9,100 bases of DNA from Emticicia sp943368675. Its GTDB lineage: Bacteria; Bacteroidota; Bacteroidia; Cytophagales; Spirosomataceae. The notes under the pieces were generated by a model. The model was not told where the DNA came from and searched no databases. It saw only the letters and a list, made by a program, of their open reading frames with translations. Made by a program: the position numbers and the translations under genes. Shown in pieces: positions 1-7,267 of the stretch. Location of the stretch: NCBI GenBank assembly GCA_943368675.1, contig CALRLN020000198.1:1-9100 (forward strand), written 5' to 3'. Position 1 is the first letter of the stretch. Each line of letters begins with the position of its first letter.

Positions 1-1557
1 ATGGAAGCGGTCGAACATATGAGGAATTTCTTTTGCAGGAATACCTACACCTGTATCCTCAACTGTTAACAAAGCCTCACGTTTGCCGGCACTAAGATTT
101 ACGATAACCTTACCTTGCAGTGTATATTTAAAAGCATTAGACAATAGATTGAATACAATCTTTTCATACATCTGTTTATCTATATAGACAGGCTCTTTGA
201 TTGTAGCGGCATTAACCACTAGTTCTAAACCTGCTTTCTCCATTACTGAGCGGAAATTGGAAGCCAGGTTTTTGGTATAGGCAGATAAATCAGTAGGTAC
301 AAAGTGCGCCTCGTGCCTGCCACTTTCTATTCTGCTGAAATCAAGTAAAGTATTTACTAATTTCAGCAAACGCAGGGCATTCCGATGGGTAACTTCTACA
401 TGCTGTCTTTCGTAGGCGCTTAGATGAATATCCGGTTTATTGAGCAATTCTTCCAGTGGCCCCAGCATAAGTGTGATGGGGGTACGGAACTCATGACTAA
501 TATTAGAAAAAAACAATGTTTTGGCTTTATCTAACTCTTCTAATACCTGTGCGCGCTTGCGCTCTTCTTCATAAGCAATGGCATTATTGACACCTAGAGA
601 AATCTGGTCGGCTGTTAACTGGATAAAGTTTTTATAAACCTCATCAAATTGTCGGTAAGGATTTAAACCAATGCTTAGAACAGCCAGTGGAAATTTTCTG
701 TTGGCTCCCTTGATAGGCATATGGATAAACCGGTGTGGTTCAATATCCCATGCGCCTTTAGGCAAATCTCCCCAACGGCCATTGTTTTCTGATTCAACTA
801 GCCGGTTTTCTGTTACAGCTTTACAGAAATTTTCGGTATAGGCGGTTGGTTTGCTGACATCAATGCTATCAGGTAGGGTCGGGTATTTTTCTGCAAATCC
901 GGCTGTGGCCACCAAGTCAGCCGTATTTCCATCATCATTTATTTTATAAATAATTGAAAAGGGGAAATCCCACTTGTTAAACTCAATCGCTTTGGCTGCC
1001 TGTATATATACTTCAAGTTCAGTTTTTTTCTGAACAAGACTGTCCAGCTGCTGTAATGTTTTAAGCGAACGTTCATTGATGATTCTTTCGGTATCAGTTG
1101 TATTATAACAGATAATACCTGCAGGTTTATCATCGTCACCCAGCACAGGTGTATAGGAAAAAGTATAATAAGTTTCTTCCGGAAAACCACTGCGGTGCAT
1201 AATTAACAACTGTGATTCTACGTAAGTGCCTTCGTCTTTCAGCATTGCCTTTGAAAGCAACGGGCTTATGTCTTTCCATATATCTTTCCAGACAACCGAA
1301 GCAGGCTGGCCCAGCGCAACAGGGTGCTTGCCACGCACAATATCAATATAAGTATCATTATAAAGTTTAATCAACTCTTTTCCCCAGCCAATCCAGATAG
1401 GTTGTTGTGAACTAAGCATGATGCGTACACAGGTTTTTAGTTCCTGTGGCCACTGCTCAGGCTTCCCCAATGAAGTTTTACTCCAGTCGAAATTACGGAT
1501 TCTTTCACCCATCTCTCCTCCTCCGGCAAGAAACTCATGGATTCTCTTTTCTGACAT
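1..1557 (-). CDS. PAS/GAF sensor histidine kinase, C-terminus cut off by window edge
   Basis: Reading from the ATG at 1557 the frame stays open for 519 codons to the left edge, so the C-terminal end lies outside. Residues about 20-150 form a PAS-like sensor domain opening with DWSKTSLGKPEQWPQEL, a signature common at the start of PAS/GAF kinases. Residues about 165-325 look like a GAF domain, followed by a short helical linker. The dimerisation and phosphoacceptor helix holds SNISHEFRTP with His355. The ATPase N box has Asn474 in FNLLSNAFKYT, and the G1 box DTGVGIPA starts at Asp501. The frame ends at FDRFH, so the G2 box and any further domains are missing here. No transmembrane segment is visible, so it is probably cytosolic. 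It starts 7 bases after the stop of the response regulator, which implies co-transcription and a likely phosphotransfer partnership. The signal sensed is unknown. Confidence 0.93.
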   Translation of the reverse strand, partial: MSEKRIHEFLAGGGEMGERIRNFDWSKTSLGKPEQWPQELKTCVRIMLSSQQPIWIGWGKELIKLYNDTYIDIVRGKHPVALGQPASVVWKDIWKDISPLLSKAMLKDEGTYVESQLLIMHRSGFPEETYYTFSYTPVLGDDDKPAGIICYNTTDTERIINERSLKTLQQLDSLVQKKTELEVYIQAAKAIEFNKWDFPFSIIYKINDDGNTADLVATAGFAEKYPTLPDSIDVSKPTAYTENFCKAVTENRLVESENNGRWGDLPKGAWDIEPHRFIHMPIKGANRKFPLAVLSIGLNPYRQFDEVYKNFIQLTADQISLGVNNAIAYEEERKRAQVLEELDKAKTLFFSNISHEFRTPITLMLGPLEELLNKPDIHLSAYERQHVEVTHRNALRLLKLVNTLLDFSRIESGRHEAHFVPTDLSAYTKNLASNFRSVMEKAGLELVVNAATIKEPVYIDKQMYEKIVFNLLSNAFKYTLQGKVIVNLSAGKREALLTVEDTGVGIPAKEIPHMFDRFH

Positions 1558-1564
1558 AGATTTT

Positions 1565-1957
1565 TCAAAATTTAAGCTGTGCTATGATACTTTTGAATTC
1601 CTGTTTTGCAATATCTGTATCAATATGTTTTTTAATAAAGCCCGAAGCCCCCAGTTTTTCACACGCTTCTACCACAGCTTTTTCTTTCGAAGTAGAATAC
1701 ATATAAACATAGGTGTTGGAGAATCGCTTTATTTTTTTGATTTCCTTCAGAATCTCAATCCCGTTCATGCGGGGCATATTAATATCAATAAAAATAATGT
1801 GGGGTACGAACGAAACATCTTGTATTTTCTCCAGGGCATATAGGCCGTCATCTGCAAATACACATTCAGCATGTGCATAGGCATCTGAGATAATGTATGA
1901 AAAAATTTCCTGATCGTCTAAATCGTCGTCAATAAGAAAGACAATAATTCTCTCCAT
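1565..1957 (-). CDS. single-domain response regulator (CheY/Rcp1-like receiver)
   Basis: The 130-residue protein is one receiver domain with no output domain, the usual length for CheY or Rcp1-type regulators. The acidic pocket is Asp10-Asp12 (LIDDD), the phosphoacceptor is Asp58 in FIDINMPRMNG, the switch Ser/Thr is probably Ser88 in MYSTS, and the conserved lysine is Lys109 in GFIKK. The residue after that lysine is Lys110, where proline is usual. It is the first gene of the operon, with the kinase directly downstream, so it is probably that kinase's target and passes the signal by protein contact rather than by DNA binding. The ATG at 1957 places the beta1 strand and acidic pocket at the normal distance from the N-terminus. 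The partnership is inferred from position, and downstream partners cannot be told. Confidence 0.93.
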   Translation of the reverse strand: MERIIVFLIDDDLDDQEIFSYIISDAYAHAECVFADDGLYALEKIQDVSFVPHIIFIDINMPRMNGIEILKEIKKIKRFSNTYVYMYSTSKEKAVVEACEKLGASGFIKKHIDTDIAKQEFKSIIAQLKF

Positions 1958-2109
1958 TATCAGGTTTAGCTGAGAATAATTAAGATGTTTAAATGAGGTA
2001 GGTTTTAGGTTCAGGCGAATTGTTTTGGCATAAAACTATACTATTTCAACAGTCTTTCTTATCAAAAACTTCAAAACAGGGCATTATGTTATAATTTTAT
2101 ACCTATATC

Positions 2110-2141
2110 CAAAATTATGTATTTTTTTATTTCCTTTCAAA
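2110..2141 (-). promoter_or_regulatory. Bacteroidetes-type promoter of the response regulator-kinase operon
   Basis: On the minus strand TTTG (2141-2138) is followed after 20 bases by TAATTTTG (2117-2110), a full match to the Bacteroidetes -33/-7 consensus TTTG and TAnnTTTG. Transcription would begin near 2104, leaving a leader of roughly 145 bases before the ATG at 1957. I saw no strong hairpin in that leader. Confidence 0.72.
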
Positions 2142-2184
2142 ATATGTTCTGAAATTATTCGCAGTAAAGAGAAACGGGAGGATA

Positions 2185-2242
2185 TAAAAGTAAAAGACTA
2201 TAAATAAGCCATAGGATCGGTTATTCCCTTATGGCTTATTTA
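2185..2242 (-). terminator. 13-bp hairpin, probable terminator of the oxidoreductase transcript
   Basis: Bases 2201-2213 (TAAATAAGCCATA) pair perfectly with 2230-2242 around a 16-base loop. On the minus strand the stem is followed by a T-rich stretch (TAGTCTTTTACTTTT) without a pure T run. It lies about 110 bases after the oxidoreductase stop and upstream of the response regulator promoter, where a terminator is expected. The stem is AT-rich and the distance from the stop is long, so a different role is possible. Confidence 0.5.
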
Positions 2243-2351
2243 GTTCTTTCTGGTTAGTTTTTAAAATTTTAGCAGGATTTATGAGTTCTGCTTTGATAGA
2301 CAGGTAGCCTATAATAGAGAGAGTTTATCAGGCTTTCTTACCTATCCCAAA

Positions 2352-3710
2352 TCAAATCTTCGGCAATTCCCACGGAGTTCGATAATTAGCTTTCAATAAT
2401 TTATTACTATCTCCATCATTCTTAATCTGGCGCTTCTCAGCATCCCATTCCAGTTTTTTACCAGTCCGGTAGGCGATATTACCCAATTGCGCTACTACTG
2501 CTGTGTCTCTACCCATTTCAATCGTGCAATTAGGGTCTTTTCTATCTCTGATACACTCCAGCCAGTTTTTAGTATGGGCATCTAAACCCGAATCATAACT
2601 TCTGCGTTTTGGCATAGGGTTCATGAGATATTTGCCATTGTCCTCTAATGGGATAATTTTCCAGTGTACTCTGTTGATGGCGAGAATGCCTTTTTCTCCA
2701 ATAAATGCTACACCCGGTTCACTCACATCATCTAAATAAGGCGAAGTACCCATCGCCATAAACTGCTCCCAAACCAGACTGAAATCGCCGAAATCATAGA
2801 CAGTCGTTAAAGTATCCGGCGTTTCAGCAGCATCATTCGGAAACGCCAGTTTACCACCAATGGCCATTACCGATTTTGGGTTTTTGGCGTTCATACCCGC
2901 CAGTACCATATCCAACATATGTACTCCCCAGTCCGTCATTAGTCCGCCTGCATAATCCCAGAAATAGCGGAAAGTACCATGAAATCTGTTTTTATTAAAG
3001 GGCCTTTTTGGGGCCGGTCCTAACCAGCGGTCGTAGTCTACACCTTTAGGCGCTTCTGAATCTGGCACTACATTAAAGTCTCTTCCGTAATTAACATCAG
3101 CCCAGGCCTTTACCTGTCTGATTTTTCCGATAGAACCTGTACCTAATTCTTTCAGAGCTTCTTTCCAGTGTCTGTCGCTGCGTTGCCATTGTCCTACTTG
3201 CAGCACCCTGTTATGCTTTCTCACCATTTTCACCATCAGATCAGCTTCTTCCACATTCAATGAAATCGGTTTTTCTACATATACATCCTTTCCGGCAGCA
3301 AGTGCGTCACAGGTCTGTATACAATGCCAATGGTCAGGGGTGCCTATCATGACAGCCTGCAGGTCTTTTACTTTGAGTAATTCCAGGTGATCACTGAAAG
3401 TCAGTGGTTTGTTGCCAAATTTCTTCTCTATTTCGGCAGCTCTTTGTGCCAGTAAGTCGGCATCTACATCACATAGCGCAATACACCTGGTGTCGGCATT
3501 TTTCAGAAAAGAATGCAAATCTGCCCATCCCATTCCTCTTACACCAATAAGCCCGACGTTTACGACATTAGCAGCATTTACCGAAGTAGTAGAGTCTTTG
3601 GCTTCTGCCAATGGAGAAGATGCTATGGCAGCAGCCCCAATAGTAGTTTTACTCAGGTTTTTTAAAAATTTTCGTCTGTCAGTTATCATAGGTAGGTATT
3701 GTTTATTCAT
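2352..3710 (-). CDS. Tat-exported Gfo/Idh/MocA family oxidoreductase
   Basis: A 452-residue NAD(P)-dependent sugar or polyol oxidoreductase by family; the substrate cannot be read from the sequence. The N-terminus carries a twin-arginine signal, DRRKFLKNLSK at residues 11-21 with Arg12-Arg13, then a hydrophobic Ala-rich stretch and a likely cleavage site after SPLAEA, so it should act in the periplasm. The Rossmann fold shows GLIGVRGMG (53-61) and the cofactor and catalytic motif EKP at 146-148. GTPDHWH (123-129) and GGLMTDWGVHMLD (255-267, with Asp260, His264 and Asp267) are typical of the secreted Bacteroidetes subfamily. It lies 149 bases downstream of the STM3941-family gene on the same strand and may be read from it or from its own weak promoter. 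An alternative start is Met8 at 3689, which would leave a more typical short n-region before the twin arginines. Confidence 0.9.
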   Translation of the reverse strand: MNKQYLPMITDRRKFLKNLSKTTIGAAAIASSPLAEAKDSTTSVNAANVVNVGLIGVRGMGWADLHSFLKNADTRCIALCDVDADLLAQRAAEIEKKFGNKPLTFSDHLELLKVKDLQAVMIGTPDHWHCIQTCDALAAGKDVYVEKPISLNVEEADLMVKMVRKHNRVLQVGQWQRSDRHWKEALKELGTGSIGKIRQVKAWADVNYGRDFNVVPDSEAPKGVDYDRWLGPAPKRPFNKNRFHGTFRYFWDYAGGLMTDWGVHMLDMVLAGMNAKNPKSVMAIGGKLAFPNDAAETPDTLTTVYDFGDFSLVWEQFMAMGTSPYLDDVSEPGVAFIGEKGILAINRVHWKIIPLEDNGKYLMNPMPKRRSYDSGLDAHTKNWLECIRDRKDPNCTIEMGRDTAVVAQLGNIAYRTGKKLEWDAEKRQIKNDGDSNKLLKANYRTPWELPKI

Positions 3711-3859
3711 CCAAAAATAGGAAATAAAAGTTAAATTATTCTCATCTTTTTAGATTGATAGTCAATAGCTTAATGAATAGGCAGAGCAAAGTCTGTTGGC
3801 TGACAGAAGAATCTGACCTGAGCGAGATATACTGATTATCAGGTATTTCTGACTAGATA

Positions 3860-4351
3860 TTACTTCGTCTTATTTTTTGCGAATTGTGCCTTGAGAATTG
3901 CCTCCAATTCGTTAAAATCATATTTTAATGTAGTAACGGCAATGCTGACAGCCGCGTCTTTTTTTCCGGGCTCAGGCTTTTTAAGATTAATAGTCAGAAA
4001 CTTCTGATTAAAAACTTTTGTAGTTGTAATTTCCTTTATATCGCTCCACGGTATATGCCCTGCGGAAATACCGCTTGAATTATCGGTAATACCTGTCTGG
4101 TCAATGATTAATCCGGGGCTGTTATCAAGATATTTTTTCAGCACCACAACAAAACTAAGACCAAATACAACAATAGATAACAGGCCTATACCTGATACTA
4201 TGGTAGGATTCCCCAGCAGGCCATTCCTGAAAGAATCAGGCTTAGTAGCAAACCAGATACCAATACCAACAAAGGCAAGGGCGCTTATTAATAATAGAAT
4301 TAACCTTCGTTTATTTAAAGGAATCTCAATGCGGTTGGTGTTCGTTTCCAT
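3860..4351 (-). CDS. STM3941-family membrane protein, function unknown
   Basis: A 163-residue protein with a short cytosolic N-terminus that begins with the family-like pattern IEIPLNKRR at 8-16. Two hydrophobic segments follow, about residues 17-35 and 51-71, forming a helical hairpin in the inner membrane. The rest is a soluble domain: LIIDQTGITDNSSG (81-94), then HIPWSDIKEI (99-108), a strand-turn pattern seen in small bacterial PH-like domains. The tail is lysine-rich. The overall plan resembles proteins named STM3941 family, whose biochemical role is not known to me. It is transcribed divergently from the lipoprotein at 4547 and toward the oxidoreductase. The PH-like assignment rests on sequence pattern only. 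Confidence 0.8.
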   Translation of the reverse strand: METNTNRIEIPLNKRRLILLLISALAFVGIGIWFATKPDSFRNGLLGNPTIVSGIGLLSIVVFGLSFVVVLKKYLDNSPGLIIDQTGITDNSSGISAGHIPWSDIKEITTTKVFNQKFLTINLKKPEPGKKDAAVSIAVTTLKYDFNELEAILKAQFAKNKTK

Positions 4352-4381
4352 AATACTTTAGCAGGGTTTAAGGTAATCGGC

Positions 4382-4413
4382 TAAAATTAGAGTATTGATT
4401 TAATATATGCAAA
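4382..4413 (-). promoter_or_regulatory. probable promoter of the STM3941-family gene
   Basis: On the minus strand TTTG (4413-4410), then 20 bases, then TAATTTTA (4389-4382), one base from the TAnnTTTG consensus. The spacer equals that of the response regulator promoter. Transcription would start near 4376, about 25 bases before the ATG at 4351. Confidence 0.5.
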
Positions 4414-4463
4414 CTAAGGTGTGCCGCATCACAGAAATTTATAGCAGGTGTTTTAATTCAGGC

Positions 4464-4491
4464 TTGCTATTGACTCACCTAAATAAATTTG
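4464..4491 (+). promoter_or_regulatory. promoter of the lipocalin-like lipoprotein gene
   Basis: TTG (4464-4466), a 17-base spacer, then a perfect TAnnTTTG element, TAAATTTG (4484-4491). Transcription would begin near 4497, after the ATG at 4493, which excludes that ATG as the start and supports the ATG at 4547 with a leader of about 50 bases. Confidence 0.62.
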
Positions 4492-4546
4492 CATGGTATT
4501 CTTAAATCCTTTAGCTTTCGTATTCAACCTTAATCTCCATAGAAAA

Positions 4547-5023
4547 ATGATAAACCAATACCTGAAAAAAATAGTAGGCATAATAGTTATAATGGCAATC
4601 ATAGTTTCCTGTACAAAAGAGACTAAAACCGAAAGCAATGCAAAACTTCCGATTGTTGGTACATGGAAACTATTATCTGGAACGCTAATAGAAAAAGGTG
4701 ATACAACCGTAACAGAGTATACTAAGAATCTCTCTTTCATTAAAATAATAAACGATACCCATTTTAGTTTTACCAACCATGATTTGAATCATGGCAAGGA
4801 TTCTACATCAGCCGCTTTCTCAGCTGGTGCAGGCACTTATTCATTAAAGGATAATTCTTATACCGAACACCTCGAATACTGTAATGCCAGAGAGTGGGAA
4901 GGACACGACTTTACTTTTGCGATTGAGATAAAGGGCGATACGCTGATACAAAAAGGCATCGAAAAAATAGAAAGCCAGGGTATTGACAGACTGAATATTG
5001 AGAAATATGTGAGGGTGAAGTAG
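4547..5023 (+). CDS. lipocalin-like lipoprotein, function unknown
   Basis: Starting at 4547 the protein has 158 residues and opens with a classic lipoprotein signal: MINQYLKKIV, a hydrophobic core, and a lipobox IVSC with Cys22 as the lipidated residue. A start at 4493 would add 18 residues in front of the lysine-containing n-region and would lie before the predicted transcription start, so I reject it. The mature part has the pattern of Bacteroidetes lipocalin-like lipoproteins: LPIVGTWKLLSG directly after the linker, alternating beta strands, and a closing KYVRVK strand. It probably folds as a small beta barrel anchored in the periplasm or at the outer membrane. The ligand is unknown. It stands alone, divergent from the STM3941-family gene, with its own promoter and terminator. 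Confidence 0.85.
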   Translation: MINQYLKKIVGIIVIMAIIVSCTKETKTESNAKLPIVGTWKLLSGTLIEKGDTTVTEYTKNLSFIKIINDTHFSFTNHDLNHGKDSTSAAFSAGAGTYSLKDNSYTEHLEYCNAREWEGHDFTFAIEIKGDTLIQKGIEKIESQGIDRLNIEKYVRVK

Positions 5024-5045
5024 AGACATTAGCGAGTTAAATGAC

Positions 5046-5082
5046 CCGGATACTTACTATGGATAGGCTATCCGGTTTTTTT
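5046..5082 (+). terminator. intrinsic terminator after the lipoprotein gene
   Basis: CCGGATA (5046-5052) pairs with TATCCGG (5069-5075), followed directly by seven T residues (5076-5082). The 16-base loop contains a second small complementary pair (CTAT/ATAG). It begins 23 bases after the stop codon at 5021-5023, which makes this the clearest terminator in the window. Confidence 0.85.
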
Positions 5083-5147
5083 AGATTAATCATAAAAGAG
5101 TTTCTCCGAACAGCCGGATTAAAACCATAACTATAAGGACAGACTCT

Positions 5148-5155
5148 TATTTTTG
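5148..5155 (+). promoter_or_regulatory. possible -7 element of the GH97 gene
   Basis: TATTTTTG matches the Bacteroidetes -7 consensus TAnnTTTG and would start transcription near 5162, about 77 bases before the GH97 ATG. No TTTG or TTG is seen at the expected distance upstream, so this is a half-match only; an activator could compensate for the missing -33 element. Confidence 0.32.
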
Positions 5156-5181
5156 GACTAGTATTTAATTCCTGACTTACG

Positions 5182-5227
5182 TATTTTCGAAACAGGATTA
5201 AGCAGGCTTGTTTTTTATTCGAAAATA
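5182..5227. repeat. 10-bp inverted repeat just upstream of the GH97 start
   Basis: TATTTTCGAA (5182-5191) and its exact reverse complement TTCGAAAATA (5218-5227) are separated by 26 bases and end 11 bases before the ATG at 5239. Each arm contains the palindrome TTCGAA or its part. The loop contains a short nested AAG/CTT pair. It could be a dimeric operator for a regulator of the hydrolase or a leader hairpin next to the ribosome landing site. Confidence 0.55.
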
Positions 5228-5238
5228 GATACCAACCT

Positions 5239-7212
5239 ATGAAACACTTTTTACTCACTCTTCTATTCTCAATAAACTCTTACTTTGTCAGGGCTGATGT
5301 AGTAAAAGAAATCAACTCGCCTGACCAGGCAATCCGCCTGTCTGTTAATGTTGCAGATAAACTCACTTACAGCATATATTATAAAAACCAGCTATTGGTT
5401 TCTCCTTCAGAGATTGACATGGTTTTTTCTGATGGCAGGAAGTTATCAGATGGTCTGTCAAATCCGGGTTTTTCAGAGCGAAGTAATAAAAGCATCATTA
5501 TTTCACCCGTACCCGAAAAGAGAAAACGGATTCAGGATGAATATCAGGAAATCACTCTATCTTTGGCTAATTCTTTCGGAGTAATCTTCCGGGTATATAA
5601 TGATGGGGTGGCTTATAGAATCATCACTAATTTTCAAGAAGATATTCAGATAAAAGACGAGGTAGCAGACTTCCATTTTCCAACTAATCATCCAGTCTAT
5701 TTCCCGAAGGTAGTACCCGATTCAAAATTAGACCGTTATCACACAAGCTTTGAAGAATTGTATACGATTCAGGCAATGGATAGTATTTCTACGAATGATT
5801 TATTCTTTACTCCCGTATTGGTAGCATCAGAGCAATCCCCCAAAGTTGCCATTACAGAGTCTGATTTAGAGGACTATCCTGGAATGTTTCTGACTGGTAC
5901 TGCTGGTAACGCTCTTAAAGGAGATTTTGCACCGTATCCGGCAGAAGAAACCGTAGCCAATGAATTGTATTCATTAAAATATGTTTCTAAAAGAGCTGAC
6001 TTTATCGCTAAAACCAAAGGAAGCAGAGAGTTTCCATGGCGTGTATTAATGATTGCCCCGCAAGACAAAGACTTACCCGCAAACGATATCGTTTACAGAT
6101 TAGCGTCACCATCCAGAGTAGCTGACGTATCCTGGGTAAAACCCGGCAAGGCAACTGACGAGTGGATTATTACTTCTAATATTTTTAATGTACCCTTTAA
6201 AAGTGGTATAAACACTGCTACCTACCTTTATTATATTGATTTTGCAAAACGCTTTGGATTCGAGCGTATCATGATGGATGCCGGATGGAGTGATAACAAC
6301 GACCTCTTCAAAATCAATCCCGAAATTGATATGCAGAAGATTACCGCCTATGCCAAAAGCAAAGGTGTAAAAGTCAGTATGTGGACCTTAGCTCTGACAC
6401 TGGAAAAACAACTGGAACCTGCTCTTGACCAGTTTAATAAATGGGGTGTTGATTTTATCATGACTGACTTTATTAACAGAGACGACCAGAAGGCCGTGCA
6501 AATGTTTTATAGAATTGCCGAAGCCTGCGCCAGACATAAAATCATGATAATGTTTCATGGGGCTTTTAAACCTGCGGGTTTTAACCGCACTTTTCCCCAT
6601 GCAGTGGCTCGTGAAGCGGTCCTTGGTTCTGAATACAATATATGGAGTAATAAAGTAACACCCGAACATAACTTAAGACTGCCATTTATCAGAATGCTGG
6701 CCGGACCACTTGACTATGAACCGGGCATGCTGAATAATGCTACTATGCAAGGTTTTAAATCTCATCCTGAAAACGTGATGTCGATGACGACCCGTACCCA
6801 GCAACTGGCGATGTTTGTGATTTACGAAAGTCCGATACAGTTTTTTGCCGGGAATCCCTCGCAAGGATATTTAGAACCTGAATTTATGGAATTTTTAGGG
6901 AGTATCCCAACCGTTTGGGACGATACCCGCATACTAGACGCCAAAGTAAGTGACTATATTGTAACAGCCCGGAAGAAAGACAAAACCTGGTATATAGCTG
7001 CCATGACTGATGCCAATGCGAGAGATTTGACAGTGTCGCTTGATTTTCTGGAAGCCGGAGCATATACTGCTACTATATGCAAAGATGGAGTAAATGCCGA
7101 TAAATACCCAGCCGATTATAACATTTCGAGCGCCGCACTCAGCAAAAAAGACTCCCTGAAAATTTATCTGGCATCAGGTGGTGGATATGTGATTAAGCTG
7201 GTGAAGAAGTAA
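5239..7212 (+). CDS. glycoside hydrolase family 97, retaining-type (alpha-galactosidase or beta-L-arabinopyranosidase clade)
   Basis: A complete 657-residue GH97 enzyme with a Sec signal peptide (MKHFLLTLLFSINSYFVRA, cleavage probably after Ala19), so it is periplasmic. Domains are an N-terminal beta sandwich (about 21-285), a TIM barrel (about 300-560) and a C-terminal beta domain (about 560-657). GH97 divides into inverting SusB-like alpha-glucosidases and retaining enzymes that use Asp as nucleophile. Here MTDFINRDDQ places Asp410 where retaining enzymes have that Asp. REAVLGSEYN supplies Glu459 (equivalent to a calcium-binding Glu) and Glu465 as acid/base, 55 residues after Asp410, the same distance as between Asp415 and Glu470 as I recall them in the Bacteroides thetaiotaomicron retaining enzyme. 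MFHGAFKP has Gly where inverting members carry a base Glu. The family is calcium-dependent. The gene stands alone, without a SusC/SusD pair in view. The family call is firm; the exact sugar is not. Confidence 0.94.
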   Translation: MKHFLLTLLFSINSYFVRADVVKEINSPDQAIRLSVNVADKLTYSIYYKNQLLVSPSEIDMVFSDGRKLSDGLSNPGFSERSNKSIIISPVPEKRKRIQDEYQEITLSLANSFGVIFRVYNDGVAYRIITNFQEDIQIKDEVADFHFPTNHPVYFPKVVPDSKLDRYHTSFEELYTIQAMDSISTNDLFFTPVLVASEQSPKVAITESDLEDYPGMFLTGTAGNALKGDFAPYPAEETVANELYSLKYVSKRADFIAKTKGSREFPWRVLMIAPQDKDLPANDIVYRLASPSRVADVSWVKPGKATDEWIITSNIFNVPFKSGINTATYLYYIDFAKRFGFERIMMDAGWSDNNDLFKINPEIDMQKITAYAKSKGVKVSMWTLALTLEKQLEPALDQFNKWGVDFIMTDFINRDDQKAVQMFYRIAEACARHKIMIMFHGAFKPAGFNRTFPHAVAREAVLGSEYNIWSNKVTPEHNLRLPFIRMLAGPLDYEPGMLNNATMQGFKSHPENVMSMTTRTQQLAMFVIYESPIQFFAGNPSQGYLEPEFMEFLGSIPTVWDDTRILDAKVSDYIVTARKKDKTWYIAAMTDANARDLTVSLDFLEAGAYTATICKDGVNADKYPADYNISSAALSKKDSLKIYLASGGGYVIKLVKK

Positions 7213-7267
7213 TAACTGAGAATTAAATATATGTAACAGCCATAATCGTTTTATTGATAGTTCACTC

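Larger units (their letters stand above)
1958..2351. other. 394-base intergenic region with no gene
   Basis: This AT-rich spacer separates the oxidoreductase stop from the response regulator start. It holds the operon promoter at 2110-2141 and the hairpin at 2201-2242. The remaining leader (1958-2103) and the part between 2243 and 2351 show no coding-like reading frame, RNA gene or repeat that I can support. Confidence 0.6.

Noticed and set aside
1418..1843. A 141-codon plus-strand open frame across the kinase-regulator junction
   Set aside because: It lies antisense to two genes with intact motifs, has no recognisable domain, and has no promoter; it is a shadow frame.
2352..3710. Assignment of the oxidoreductase to glycosidase family GH109
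   Set aside because: GH109 members also have a Tat signal, but the intact EKP motif and the GTPDHWH segment here fit ordinary secreted Gfo/Idh/MocA dehydrogenases better.
3712..3719. TATTTTTG on the minus strand as promoter of the oxidoreductase
   Set aside because: It directly abuts the ATG at 3710 and has no TTTG about 20 bases upstream. It could only serve the shorter form from Met8, so I kept it as a remark rather than a feature.
3792..3807. Short inverted repeat TCTGT/ACAGA as terminator between two minus-strand genes
   Set aside because: The stem is only 5 bp and no T run follows on the minus strand.
4493..4546. Longer start of the lipoprotein gene at 4493
   Set aside because: It precedes the predicted transcription start and places 18 residues in front of a proper lipoprotein signal peptide.
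5182..5189. TATTTTCG as -7 element with TTTG at 5152-5155
   Set aside because: The spacer is 26 bases and the element has a mismatch; the dyad explanation fits better.
7213..7267. A shared terminator between the convergent GH97 and lysine-rich genes
   Set aside because: No stem of more than 3-4 bp with a T run was found in the 55-base gap.
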